DNA of 31,460 nt from Hepatocystis sp. ex Piliocolobus tephrosceles. Its lineage: Eukaryota; Apicomplexa; Aconoidasida; Haemosporida; Plasmodiidae. Numbering within the stretch: position 1 is the stretch's first letter; the number at the start of each line of letters is the position of its first letter. The stretch is from the NCBI GenBank assembly GCA_902459845.2, contig CABPSV020000091.1, positions 1-31,460 on the forward strand. The letters are read 5' to 3'. Of the stretch, positions 9,539 through 20,084 are shown piece by piece. The notes under the pieces are model-generated. The model had not been told where the DNA came from and made no database searches. It saw only the letters and a list, made by a program, of their open reading frames with translations. Made by a program: the position numbers and the translations under genes.

Positions 9539-12123
9539 CTTCATGGAGCAACGTGATAACTGGTACAACTGCAGAGAACTAATTGAAGATATAGAAACGA
9601 ATAGAAAACAATCTAAAAAGATAGAAGAGTTTGTTTTAGGAGTTTGTGCATGTACTAAAACGATCATTTATAATGAGAAATATTCGAATAACTCAATAAA
9701 AGAATATAAAGAGAAAAGTTTTAAAAAAGATAATAAGCAAAACGTGTATCATGAGGAATTTAACATCGATTGTGATATGGAAAAAGATTTTTACGATACA
9801 TGTATAAATTATATTGAATATGAAGATATATGTTTATATAACACTATACGAACAATAGGATACTCAATGTATTGTTATAAAAACAATATATTTTTTTATA
9901 ATTTAAAAAAAAAAGCTAAAAAATATTATTTGATTGGTTTTCATGACTTTTTAAGTAGTAATAAATTTATTATGTGTATATTAAAAAAAAAAAAAAAATC
10001 AAAAGATGATGGTGGTATATTATATGTTCGTGGGTATGATTATAATATGCTTCCAAATTTATCAAAAACAAAAAATAATATGAATAAATTAAAAAAAATT
10101 ATAAAAATATATACATTGAATTATTTAAAGGTTTTATTAATTTGTAAAAAAGTAATAACTAATGAAGAAATAGGTAAATATCTTGTCTTAAAAAATATGA
10201 ATAATAAAACAACTCTTAATATGTATGATACGATGAAATTATTTTTTTTATATGACCTAAAAGTTGTTGGAATTGTAGGATTAAAAAGTACATTAAATGA
10301 TGGAGTGAAAGAAACATTTCAAGATATAATCAAATTTGATATTAGGTCATGGATATTTACAAATGATAATCCTAAAGATACATATTTGACAGCACTACAA
10401 TGTAACTTAATACCATCTAATTCAAATTTTTTTTTAATTAACTTTTTTTCTTCATCAGACAATCTTAAACAAATGACTGAAAATTTATTTTATAATTTTA
10501 TTTTTTCAATGAAAAAACTAAAATCGAATTCGTATGCTATTGCGATAAATGATTCGAGTATTATAAATATAATGAATGATGAAAACGCAATGGTTGGATC
10601 TATGCACGTTTGTGTCCGTTGCTTATGTGTGTGTCTGTTGCTTATGTGTGTGTCCGTTGTTTGTGTGTGTCCGTTATATGTTACGTCTTTATACATGTAT
10701 ATTTACTTTTTTTACATACCTATTTTCTTTCTATTATTTATATTTTTGTATATATATACAGCGAATATTCCTCTCAATAGCCATGAAAGCAACAGTGGTT
10801 TTGTTTTGTAACTTGCAAAATGATATAAAAGGAAAGATTATAAAAAAGTTACGTGCGTTTAGTAAACCTGAGTTAACCATATTAGGCATTGGGTTGACAT
10901 TGGATGATGCTTCTTTGTTAAATCATAGTACTATAAGTGTATGTTTAACTTTCAAAGAACAAATGCATGTGTTGTATACTATTTCTGATTATGCATTGCA
11001 AAAGTTTAAATATCTTAGCGAGTTGTTAATAATAGGTCGAAAAAATAGATTTACTTTATGGTAAGCATAAAAAAAAAAAAAAAAAAAAAATCATAATACA
11101 TTTTCAGTTTGTGCATTTTCAGTCTGTGCGTTTTCTTTTTATGTTTCATTTTTGTCGTAAGATAATTACAATACTTTATATGTATACATAAGTTTATATT
11201 ATTTTAATCCATTTGTGTTTTCTACCCGTTTCTTCATTTGTCTATCCATTTTTTTATTTTCCATTTTTTTACTTTCCATTTTTTTACTTTCCATTTTTTT
11301 TATTTTCCATTTTTTTATTTTCCATTTTTATACTATCCATTTTTTTATTTTCCATTTTTTTTACTTTCCATTTTTATACTATCCATTTTTTTATTTTCCA
11401 TTTTTCTACTTTCCATTTTTCTACTTTCCATTTTTCTACTTTCCATTTTTCTACTTTCCATTTTTATACTATCCATTTTTTTATTTTCCATTTTTCTACT
11501 TTCCATTTTTATACTATCCATTTTTTTATTTTCCATTTTTTTATTTTCCATTTTTTTTATTTTCCATTTTTTTACTTTCCATTTTTTTTATTTTCCATTT
11601 TTTTACTTTCCATTTTTTTTATTTTCCATTTTTCTACTTTCCATTTTTCTACTTTCCATTTTTATACTATCCATTTTTATACTATCCATTTTTCTACTTT
11701 CCATTTTTTTTATTTTCCATTTTTCTACTTTCCATTTTTATACTATCCATTTTTTTATTTTCCATTTTTTTATTTTCCATTTGTTTACTTTCCATTTTTC
11801 TACTTTCCATTTTTATACTATCCATTTTTATACTATCCATTTTTTTATTTTCCATTTTTTTTATTTTCCATTTTTAGCAGAGCATTTTTATGGATAATTT
11901 ACCTAAAAGTCGCTGTCGTATCATCGTCTTTTTTTCAAGCCTTTGACACCTATTTCTCAGGATCTGATGTATCATCAATTTTATATTCTCAATCAACCCA
12001 TGCAATATTCCATTACATTTTAATTATAGCATTTGCGTCTTATGAAAATGAGTTGCCATATAAGTATTTTAAAAATATCCCTTATACGTACCAATTGGTA
12101 ATACATATAAAATTTAACAACAA

Positions 12124-12155
<32 letters not shown>

Positions 12156-15100
12156 ATTTTCGTTTATGTCTGCTTTATGATGTCTATCTTATTTCTTTTT
12201 TTTTTTTTTTATGCATACATGCATAGTATATTTATGCATAGTATATTTATGCATAGTATATTTATGCATAGTATATACATGCATAGTATATTTATGCATA
12301 CATGCATAGTATATTTATGCATAGTATATTTATGCATTGTATATTTATGCATAGTATATTTATGCATAGTATATACATGCATAGTATATACATGTATTCA
12401 CACATTTTACGTAGTGTGTGTTATATGAAAATAGTTTTTATTTGTTAGTAGATACGCTTTCGTATTAGGCATTTTCATTTTTTTTAACATGTCCCTGTTT
12501 TTGTAGGCCAGAAGAAGATATATTCTAAACAATCGTATAATAATTTTCACCATACTAGAGGCTGTAATTATATCTTTAATATCATATAATGTATTAAAAA
12601 TACATTCTCAACCTATAGTCACATATCGAACATTTTCTTTTCATTTATATATACTAAACTATTTTATAATATCACAAAAAATATTAATGCTTCTGAATAA
12701 GTGGCATATATTTTTTTTTCTTACCATACTACTAGTTTTTTGTCTTTTATTAATATACACAAATGTATATACACTAATTGATTGTATGTATACTGGGAAA
12801 TGTGAACTCAGTATATTTTTTGGTTATAGTATATATTTCTGGTTTTCTTTAGTAACTATTTTACACATCAACTATGTTTTAATTAAGATTATGGAATATG
12901 TAATTGACAAGTATGTAAAAGTTTTGCTCGAAATGGGCATGCGAAAAAAAAGAAAAAAAAAAAAAAAAAGAGCAAGTGCATGTGCAAAGTACAGGAGAAC
13001 GAAAATTAAAAGATGAACAGTGTACATATGTATGCACATAATATTTACATATGTCTATACAAATGATTACACGCGCTTCTCATGTTTTTTTTTATTTTTT
13101 TTTTTTATTTTATTTTATTTTTTTTGTAGAACACAACTTAACATTTCGAACTATTACAACAAGTTTCTTCAAATAGATAAGGATAAAGGTGTGATAAAAA
13201 AGTCCTCAAATGTGAACACAAGTGCCGATATCAATACGAGTGACATTGTCAGTGTTAAATCAAACATCACCCCAAGCGACGTAAATATAGCTGATCCGAT
13301 AGAAAAAAAAAAAGAATTTATACCTACTCCTAAGATATACAAAATAAAAAGTAACAAAATGAATGTTAATATATTTAAAAAATTTAATTTATTATTTCGT
13401 ATTATAAAAAATACTTTACAGTTTAAAATAAAATACAGAAACCAGCAGTTAAATTTAGAATATAATACATATGATAAAAGAAACAAAAATAAATTTCGAA
13501 TAATAATATTTATATTATGTGTTTTGTTTTTTATAAAGTTTTTAATTCAGTTTATTTTTACAAAAATAATAGAAGAATCGCTTGAAGTTGTACAATATTT
13601 ATTATTATCATACTATTTAGTAGTAATAATATATTTGTTTTTTTTATTAATTAACACTAATTTAAACACTAACTCTTTTTATTTGTATAGTAATGTATTT
13701 TTGTTTATAGGCACCTTTTTCGAATTATATGAAAGTGTTAATAACCATATTTTAAATATATTATTACTATATATAATAATTTTATGTGGTATTTATTTTT
13801 TTACATTTCAAGCAATTGGAGGATCAATAACATTTTTAACAATAATAACGTTAATTGCTTTTATTTTATCATTATACAGTAAGAATAAAAATATGGATAC
13901 ACGTTGTAAAGAGTTTTGTGAAAACCCATATCTGTTATATTCCAATTTAGAAAAAAATAATATATCTTGTATTTGTAAAAAAAAATTTTTTATATTCCTA
14001 ATTTGTATTATAAGTTTTGTTTTTATATGTTGGTCTATGAAACATTACGAAATTTATTATTTAAAAAAAAAGTTTTTATTAAGATATAGACAAAAAGTAA
14101 ATTTATCAAAACAAACTGAAATTTTACATACGATGTTACCTAGTTTTATTGTTGAATATTTATTAAAATGTGGACATAAATCAGATGGAATTATGGTAGG
14201 AAAAAACATGTCAGGAGAAGATAGAGGAATTGTATCAATCATTTTTTGTGATGTAGATGATTTTCAAACAATGGTTTCGACATTAGAACCCAATATGTTG
14301 GTACAAACCTTAGATAATTTATATTTATATTTTGATAAATGTGTAAAATATTTTAATTGTATTAAAATTGAAACAGTATTTGAATCTTATTTATCTGCTT
14401 CTGGTATAAGTGAACAAAAAAACACTTCTATTTATAAAATTAAATATGATACAATATGTGCTATTAAGTTAGCTATTGCACAATTAAGTGCTAAAAATTA
14501 TATCTCTTATAAGGTACCACATATGTTATTAAATGATTTTACTAAAGATAGTAATAATAATACTTTTATTATAGAAAATAATGAAAACTATAATAAAAGT
14601 AGTAGTAAAAATATAAAATATGTAAAAAAATATATAAGTTTAAAAATAGGTATACATACAGGAAAAACTATTAGTGGAGTTATAGGATTAGTAAAACCAC
14701 AATATTCTTTGTTTGGTGATACCATTAACACTGCATCTAGAATGAAATCTACATCGTTAACAGACCATATACAAGTATCAGGTGACACATATATGTACCT
14801 AAAAGATGATGATGCATTAGTATGGAAAGAAAGAAGTGTTTTTGTAAAAGGTAAAGGAGAAATGAAAACATATTTATTAGTTGATATTCTCGAAAACACT
14901 AAAAAAAAAAAAAAAAAAAAAAAAGTATCTGATTCGTTCAGTTTGATTCAGGGGGAGGATACTATGAAGCAGGATAAGCCTATGAGTGGAAGCGTTCAAT
15001 ATGAGAATCTTTCTTGTAGTGGTAATATTGGCATAAGTAATGATAGTAGTGGTAGTAATGGCATAAGTAGTAGTAGTAGTAGTAGTAGTAATGGCATAAG

Positions 15101-15311
15101 TAGTAGTAGTAGTGGAATAAGTGGTGGTAGTAGTGGAATAAGTGGTGGTAGTAGTGGAATAAGTGGTGGTAGTAGTGGCATAAGTAGTAGTCAGTACAGT
15201 AATACTAGCGACAGGATTCAACTGAAAAAAAAAGGGGAAGTAACTGAAACATTAAGTGATGCAGACAAAGCAGTTATGACCGATATTAATAAAGACAGTG
15301 TAGACGCTACA

Positions 15312-15345
<34 letters not shown>

Positions 15346-18300
15346 AGATGATAAAACGCCTAAGAATACAAACAGTATGGAAAAAAGTCTCAATCATGAT
15401 GAAGGAAAGAAAAATCGACACATAAAAAAAAATGATAAAATAAAAAATAAAAAGAAAGCCCCCAAAATAATCAATGACATCTTTGATATGTATGATAACA
15501 ACAATATGTATAACCAAAGTGATGAGGATAGTAACAGTATAATTAATAACCATTTGCTCCATACTAATGTTAATAATAACTATAAAAAATCAAAATATTT
15601 AAATTTACATAAACCAAACAAAATGGATCGTCTAAAAGGAGAAGCATATTACATTTTTGAACATCCTATTGGAATATTAAAAGACGATAGTTCTCAAAAA
15701 AAAAATAAAAATGGATTTGAAACAGATGATTTTTTTACATCACCATATATAAATGACAAAAAATTAACAGGTAAAAACGAAGGTGGTAATATTAAAAATA
15801 ATATATTAAGGGATTATGCAAAAAGTACAACAGATGGAAGTCTGTCTAATTATAATTTGTCTGACGATGCATCATTCGATTTTAATGATTCTATCGAAAC
15901 TGAAAACGATTTAATAAAACAATACATAAAAGAAAAAATAAATTTTCAAAAAAAAATCAACCCATTAAATTTTAATTCTTACGATAATTTTAAAAATGTG
16001 AATATAATTACAAATAACAAAAAGAATAAAAATGATAGAAAAAAAAACAAAAAAAGAGTAAATTTAAAAAAAAAAAAAAATAATAATAATTATAAAAATA
16101 TGTCTAAATTATATAAAGGTGTTAATTACAGTTTTTTAAATGATTCTTACTTATCCAAATGTGATGATGATTCTAGTGAACCAGAATTATTTAAGCAACC
16201 TAAAAATAATCACAATAAACAAAACTATATTAATTTTGATGACCTGTTTACCAAAATATATAAAAAAAAAAAAAGTTTAATAAATACAAAATTTGATGAC
16301 ATACACACAACAGTGAGACAAAAAAAAAAAGAAAAAAAAAAAAAAAAAAATTTTAATGATAGTACTGACACTGATCATGGTGGTAACCACCATGCCAATA
16401 GTCATGCTAACTACTATGCTAATGGTGTAAAAAAAAAAATGGATAACCTACGTGATATAGAACAAGATTATATTATAACAAATAAACAAAACAAAAAAAA
16501 AAAATTTTCTAAAATTTATCAACATCAATCAGAAAACCATTTGGACAACACTTCATCTGGTTATTATATTTCTGATATATATTCAGATGGAAATGGGTTC
16601 AATGGTTTTATGACTGTTGGAGAACATATGGTAGTACACACTAACATAGGGACTGTCAGTAATGTCAACATTAGTACCAACGTCAATAGCAGTTGTAATA
16701 GTAACAACTGTAAGGTTAATAATAGATACAGCTTATATAATTGTGGAGAAGCAAAAGACAACCGAATGTACCAACAGCACGAGAGTAAAGACCACTATCC
16801 ATTAAGATATAACTGCTCACAAAAAAAAATAAATAATGAAAATATACCTGTTGAAGAAGATTGTGAAGAAGATTGTGAAGAAGATTGTGAAGAAGATTGT
16901 GAAGAAGATTGTGAAGAAGATTGTGAAAAAGATTGTGAAAAAGATTGTGAAAAAGATTGTGAAAAAGATTGTGAAAAAGATTGTGAAAAAGATTGTGAAA
17001 AAGATTTTGATGAAGATTTGTATGGATATGATATTATTAAAGATGAAGAGATCGTGTACAATCATAATAAAAAGCCCTCTTTGGTAGTGGAAGAAACAAT
17101 GTTTGGTGCTACTATGAATTATATAAAAAAAAAAAATAGAAAAGTTGAAACAAACAGTGATAATAAAACAGAGGATCAAAAAAATGAAAAAACAGTGAAT
17201 GAAACAAATAACAACATGAATGGTTATCTTAATATGTTAAATGTTGGCAACATAAGTGGCAATGTAAGTGAAGATGTGATTGGCAATGTAAGTGAAGATG
17301 TGATTGATAATGTAAGTGGAGATGTGATTGATAATGTAAGTGAAGATGTGATTGATAATGTAAGTGGAGATGTGATTGATAATGTAAGTGGAGACACAAA
17401 TAACGTACCACATAACAAAATGGACAATAATTCGGAACAAAAAAAAAATGTTTATAAATTAAAAAGCAACAAAGAAAAAGATTCACCAGTTAAATTAAAT
17501 AAAAAATCGTATAGTATGAAGTTAAAAGAAATAAAAGAAAAAATTCAATATTCAAATTTTGATAATAAAAAAAACAAGGAAAAAAACGAAAAAAAAAATA
17601 ATAATTTGTTTAGTAGTACAAGTCCCAATAAAAAAAAAAAAATCGAGTATAAATTAAATAATATATTAAAGTCTAAATATGAAAAAGGTTATTTAAAACA
17701 AATAAATGTATCATTAAAATCTAAAATTGATAGTATGAAATTGCATTTTTATCATACAAAAGCAAAAAGTACTGATAACTATTCTATGAAAAATATTCAA
17801 TCCAGTGAGTACAAGGATAAAGATTTTGCTAATAATTTTGATAAATTTAATAAAAATATTTTAAACAAATTAATGTCTATGTCCTATTTTAAAAAAAAAG
17901 AAGGAAATCAGTTTAATCGTCTTTATTATAAATTTGTAAATGATGAGCTAGAAGAAGAATATACTAGAGAATATTATAAAGAAATTTTAAATATAGAGTT
18001 AACAAAAAAAATCCTTATTATATTTCTTGTTTATGAATTAGTTATAAGTTTAAATAGCATTGTTGAAATATCGAACTATAATAAATTACCAAAATTTGAT
18101 CATGCGATTAATATGCTTTGGATTGTAAGATCTACATTTTTATTTACTTTTTTATCTATGTGGCTTTTATTAAAAGTGAGAATAAATAATTATAAAAACA
18201 ATTCAAATAAACTAATGTGGATTATTTTTCTTTTAAATATTTTTTTATGTGTATGGTGTATATTAATACTAACTTTATCTTGTATATTTTTTAGTATTCT

Positions 18301-19328
18301 TATGAAAGCGTTTCAGGTTAGATCATTATTTCCAATGAACGATGCAGTTGAATTTGTTATTAGCATGCAGTTATTATTTGTTAAAAATATGTTATTTAAA
18401 CATAAATTAATTTTTTTTATATTTTTTTTTGGTTTCTTACATTTTGCATTTATTCAGTTATTTTTGATCAATATAATCGAATTAAGAATATTTTGTTGTA
18501 TTTTATTAATTTTATTTATTAATATTCTATATTTCTGGCATGCTGAGTACATTGACAGGAATTATTATTTAATAAAAAAAAAAAGAGACCAAATGGAAAA
18601 AACATCACGTGATTTTTTAACAAGAATATTACCAAAACAAGTATTGGAAGAATATCAAAATGATAATTTAAAATTAACTTATAAACATGAAAAAATATCA
18701 TTTTTATTTGCTGATATAGTTGGATTTACAAAATGGAGTAAAAATGTTGCACCAAAAAATGTTTTAAAATTGTTACAAAATATTATATCTAAAATTGATA
18801 AAGATACAATAAAATTAGGATTATATAAACTATTTACAATTGGTGATGCATATGTAGCAACTAGCCAACCAGATTCAATCATGTTAGAAGAATTAGAAAC
18901 AATAGATGGAGTTGTAAAAATATTTAAACTAGCTAAACTAATATTACATCATATTAATACAATCAAAATTCAGTTCGGTAATAAAGATTTTAATATGAGA
19001 ATAGGGTTACATTATGGTTCCTGCGTAGGTGGAATCATAGGTTCTGTAAGAATCAGATATGATATGTGGGGGTTAGATGTTTTAATAGCTAATCAAATTG
19101 AGGCAAATGGAATAGCTGGCGAAATCGTTTGTTCTGCTCAATTTAAACAAATTTTTCAGGAAAGAGAACCGCACGCGTAAGTTCATTTCATACGTGTGAT
19201 TGTGCATGTATATTTATACCTACACATTTACAATACATGTTTGCCCTTGTTTAAACACATACATACATGTGTAATTTTTGTTACAAAAATATAACATAAA
19301 AATTGCATGTTTAATAATACGGGCGTTA

Positions 19329-19359
<31 letters not shown>

Positions 19360-19538
19360 TTATTAGTAAATTAAATTTTTGGTATTATAAAACTTTAAAC
19401 ATCAATGATAAGGATATAGAGCTGTATGTTGTAGAAGACAAAGACTTAGAAGAAGACTACAGTCCCGATATGATAAATTATAAAACGTTGTTAAAGTTGC
19501 GAGAAGAAAAATACAATAATTCTGGAATTTCATTTTAA
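5877..19538 (+). CDS. GCbeta: Bifunctional P4-ATPase-like / guanylyl cyclase (guanylyl cyclase beta)
   Basis: Makes cGMP from GTP for the parasite PKG pathway; the beta enzyme is known for ookinete gliding and its link to CDC50A and ISP1. Exons by phase matching: 5877-5921, 6085-6213, 6482-6745, 6932-7106, 7344-7496, 7790-8131, 8339-8579, 8861-9120, 9538-10607, 10762-11060, 11878-12097, 12507-12910, 13130-19176, 19367-19538. All introns are GT-AG and every join keeps frame. The product is about 3,273 residues (published P. falciparum GCbeta is near 3,180), provided the A run at 15315-15343 has one more base; as written it shifts frame there. Order: P4-ATPase-like module with about ten membrane helices (residues 1-1200); six helices (about 1320-1505); C1 cyclase (about 1555-1790); long repeat-rich linker; six helices (about 2825-3005); C2 cyclase (about 3025-3235). 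The end of exon 9 is the least certain border (GTTTGT donor). The start could also lie in an unrecognised upstream exon. Confidence 0.93.
8191..8310 (+). repeat. 15/30-nt repeat with telomere-like heptamers in cyclase intron 6
   Basis: Intron 6 (8132-8338) holds a long A run, then eight 15-nt units alternating ataaccttagtttat and ctaaccctacttgat, the last two being cgaaccctactccat and ctaaccctattttat. Exact AACCCTA heptamers begin at 8208, 8238, 8268, 8283 and 8298. The Plasmodium telomere strand is built of AACCCTA/AACCCTGA-type units, but here they are spaced, not contiguous. Confidence 0.9.
9388..9503 (+). repeat. Pyrimidine-rich short repeat in cyclase intron 8
   Basis: Runs of tttccta and ttttcta units fill the 3' half of the 417-nt intron (9121-9537) and lead into a pure T run and the acceptor TTTAAAG. 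The repeat acts as a very long polypyrimidine tract. Upstream of it the intron shows no feature. Confidence 0.85.
10608..10690 (+). repeat. GT-rich repeat at the 5' end of cyclase intron 9
   Basis: Units of the form tgtgtgtccgttgcttatg, about four imperfect copies, begin at the inferred 5' splice site. They present many GT dinucleotides as possible donors. I chose 10608 (GTTTGT) because it is in phase with exon 10; another in-phase donor (GTTGGA) lies 15 nt upstream. Confidence 0.75.
11236..11876 (+). repeat. About 42-copy 15-nt minisatellite filling cyclase intron 10
   Basis: Intron 10 (11061-11877, 817 nt) is mostly tandem 15-17-nt units of three interspersed types: tttttctactttcca, tttttatactatcca and tttttttattttcca. 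The strand is almost pure pyrimidine apart from A. No forward frame contains a stop across the array, and one frame runs into exon 11. The acceptor is TTTTTAG at 11871-11877; the next AG, three bases on, would create a stop codon with exon 10. Confidence 0.95.
12211..12393 (+). repeat. 15-nt TATGCATA minisatellite in cyclase intron 11
   Basis: About twelve copies of gcatagtatatttat or gcatagtatacat inside the 409-nt intron 12098-12506. Nearly every unit carries the palindrome ATGCAT. The rest of the intron is an A run, a T run and ordinary AT-rich sequence. Confidence 0.9.
14202..14890 (+). other. First cyclase catalytic domain (C1)
   Basis: Preceded by six membrane helices and the coupling helix KQTEILHTMLPSF. 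FCDVDDF carries the first metal-binding Asp (residue 1575), but the second, 44 residues on, is Glu (VFESY, residue 1619). The purine-specifying Glu is kept (IETVFE, 1615), as are the transition-state Asn 1734 and Arg 1738 in INTASRM. The Cys normally paired with that Glu is Ser (PQYSLFGDT). A 30-40-residue Asn/Ser insert precedes ISLKIGIHTG. C1 so resembles the base-binding half of a heterodimeric cyclase. Confidence 0.9.
15016..15195 (+). repeat. Ser/Gly-rich coding repeat in the C1-C2 linker
   Basis: Trinucleotide and 18-nt repeats of agtagt and ggtggtagtagtggaata type encode poly-Ser and GISGGSS units in the cytosolic linker straight after C1. Low complexity, likely length-polymorphic. Confidence 0.9.
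15315..15343 (+). other. 29-A run that breaks the cyclase reading frame by one base
   Basis: After GACGCTACAGGT the run encodes poly-Lys and meets TAG at 15345-15347. In the frame that continues through 19176, the run ends in TTA GAT GAT AAA. With 30 A in place of 29 the two frames join without a stop. The sequence on both sides is clearly the same protein, as C1 lies before and C2 after. An intron is unlikely: a GTAAAA donor exists at 15313 but no plausible acceptor or pyrimidine tract follows within a normal distance. Confidence 0.85.
16853..17008 (+). repeat. 12-nt coding repeat, EEDC x6 then EKDC x6 and EKDF
   Basis: Thirteen tandem 12-nt units gaagaagattgt / gaaaaagattgt encode (E-E/K-D-C) tetrapeptides at about residues 2443-2494. 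The switch from EEDC to EKDC is sharp, after unit 6, so two expansions occurred. Twelve Cys sit exactly four residues apart in a strongly acidic to zwitterionic helix on the cytosolic side. Confidence 0.95.
17261..17404 (+). repeat. 24-nt coding repeat (NVSEDVID / NVSGDVID)
   Basis: Six tandem 24-nt units, alternating E and G at the fourth residue, the last degenerate (NVSGDTNN), in the C1-C2 linker. They contain N-x-S, but the linker is predicted cytosolic so glycosylation is not implied. Confidence 0.92.
18600..19430 (+). other. Second cyclase catalytic domain (C2), split by the last intron
   Basis: Preceded by six membrane helices and the coupling helix TSRDFLTRILPKQVLEEY. Both metal-binding Asp are present (FADIVGF, residue 3063; IGDAY, residue 3107, the canonical 44 apart). 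The purine-specifying Glu is Phe (LFTIGDAY), and the Asn/Arg pair is lost (VLIANQIE: Asn to Leu, Arg to Gln). C2 is so the metal-binding half. Its last strand (KDIELYVV) is in exon 14 (19367-19538), joined across a GTAAGT...TTAG intron of 190 nt. Confidence 0.9.
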
Positions 19539-19643
19539 GGTGAACAAATTGTTATAAGAAAAAAAAAAAAAAAAAAAAAAAATGTTAGCATAAATAAAGA
19601 TACAAACTTCTCCATAATAACGCATAATTAAAAGTATTAATTC

Positions 19644-19680
<37 letters not shown>

Positions 19681-19749
19681 CATGTTTTAGTATTTTTTTA
19701 TTTTATTTTTTTAAAGCATGTTTTAATATTTTTTTATTTTATTTTTTTA

Positions 19750-19813
19750 ACTCTTTCAACTCTTTTAACTCTTTTAATTCTTTTAATTCTTTTAATTCTT
19801 TTAATCCTTTTAA
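19750..19813 (+). repeat. 10-nt repeat (ctcttttaa / ttcttttaat)
   Basis: About seven tandem 10-nt units drifting from ctctttcaa through ctcttttaa to ttcttttaat, pyrimidine-rich, downstream of the cyclase stop codon. Confidence 0.85.
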
Positions 19814-20084
19814 TTTGTTTTTAAAGTAATAAAAAAAAAAATTAACGAGTTAAAAAAAACATATTTAAAAACAAATTTTTAATTTAATTATAATTGTGTT
19901 ATTTATAAGCAGATTCCAAAATTAAAGATCATAAAAGATTGAAAAAAATCAAAAAAGATCAAAAAAAAAAATGAAATAAATCGAAATAAATCAAAGTGAG
20001 TCGAGACAAAATAAAAAATTAAAAAATAAGTAGATCAATGTAGTATAAAAATAAACAAGTAAATTAATAAAAGCATTTACATAT

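Larger units (their letters stand above)
6085..12910 (+). other. P4-ATPase-like module, catalytically degenerate
   Basis: Family resemblance: RIYRDEEFPADAVIL (actuator), IEEFVLGVCACTK (nucleotide-domain helix), YALQKFKYLSELLIIGRKNRFTL before helix 5, and the M5-M6 block ending in FDTYFSG. About ten membrane helices fall in exons 3, 6, 11 and 12. The three catalytic signatures are lost. DGET reads DGVC (residues 189-192), DKTGT reads PRNGV (about 404-408, so no phosphorylatable Asp), and GDGAND reads GLTLDD (about 937-942). It should therefore not flip lipid by the normal phosphoenzyme cycle. A scaffold, sensor or CDC50-binding role is inferred. Confidence 0.85.

Noticed and set aside
11213..12151. 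Forward reading frames of 220-312 codons made of Phe/Ile/Ser repeats
   Set aside because: They are the translation of the intron 10 minisatellite. Exon 10 cannot read into it (stop TAA two bases past the donor), and the exon 10/11 join is in phase without it.
15313..15363. A short intron using GTAAAA at 15313 to skip the frame break
   Set aside because: Any in-phase acceptor would give an intron of about 35-50 nt with a poly(A) interior and no pyrimidine tract, unlike the other introns.
13020..15377. Two separate genes: a C1-only cyclase ending at 15347 and a second gene starting at ATG 15377
   Set aside because: The frames join if the A run is one base longer, the upstream exons are in phase with both, and C1 and C2 each lack residues only the other supplies, so one protein is far more likely.
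16795..17179. Reverse-strand and off-frame ORFs over the 12-nt acidic repeat
   Set aside because: Repeat shadows of the true cyclase frame; monotonous FFTI or QSSS sequence with no other support.
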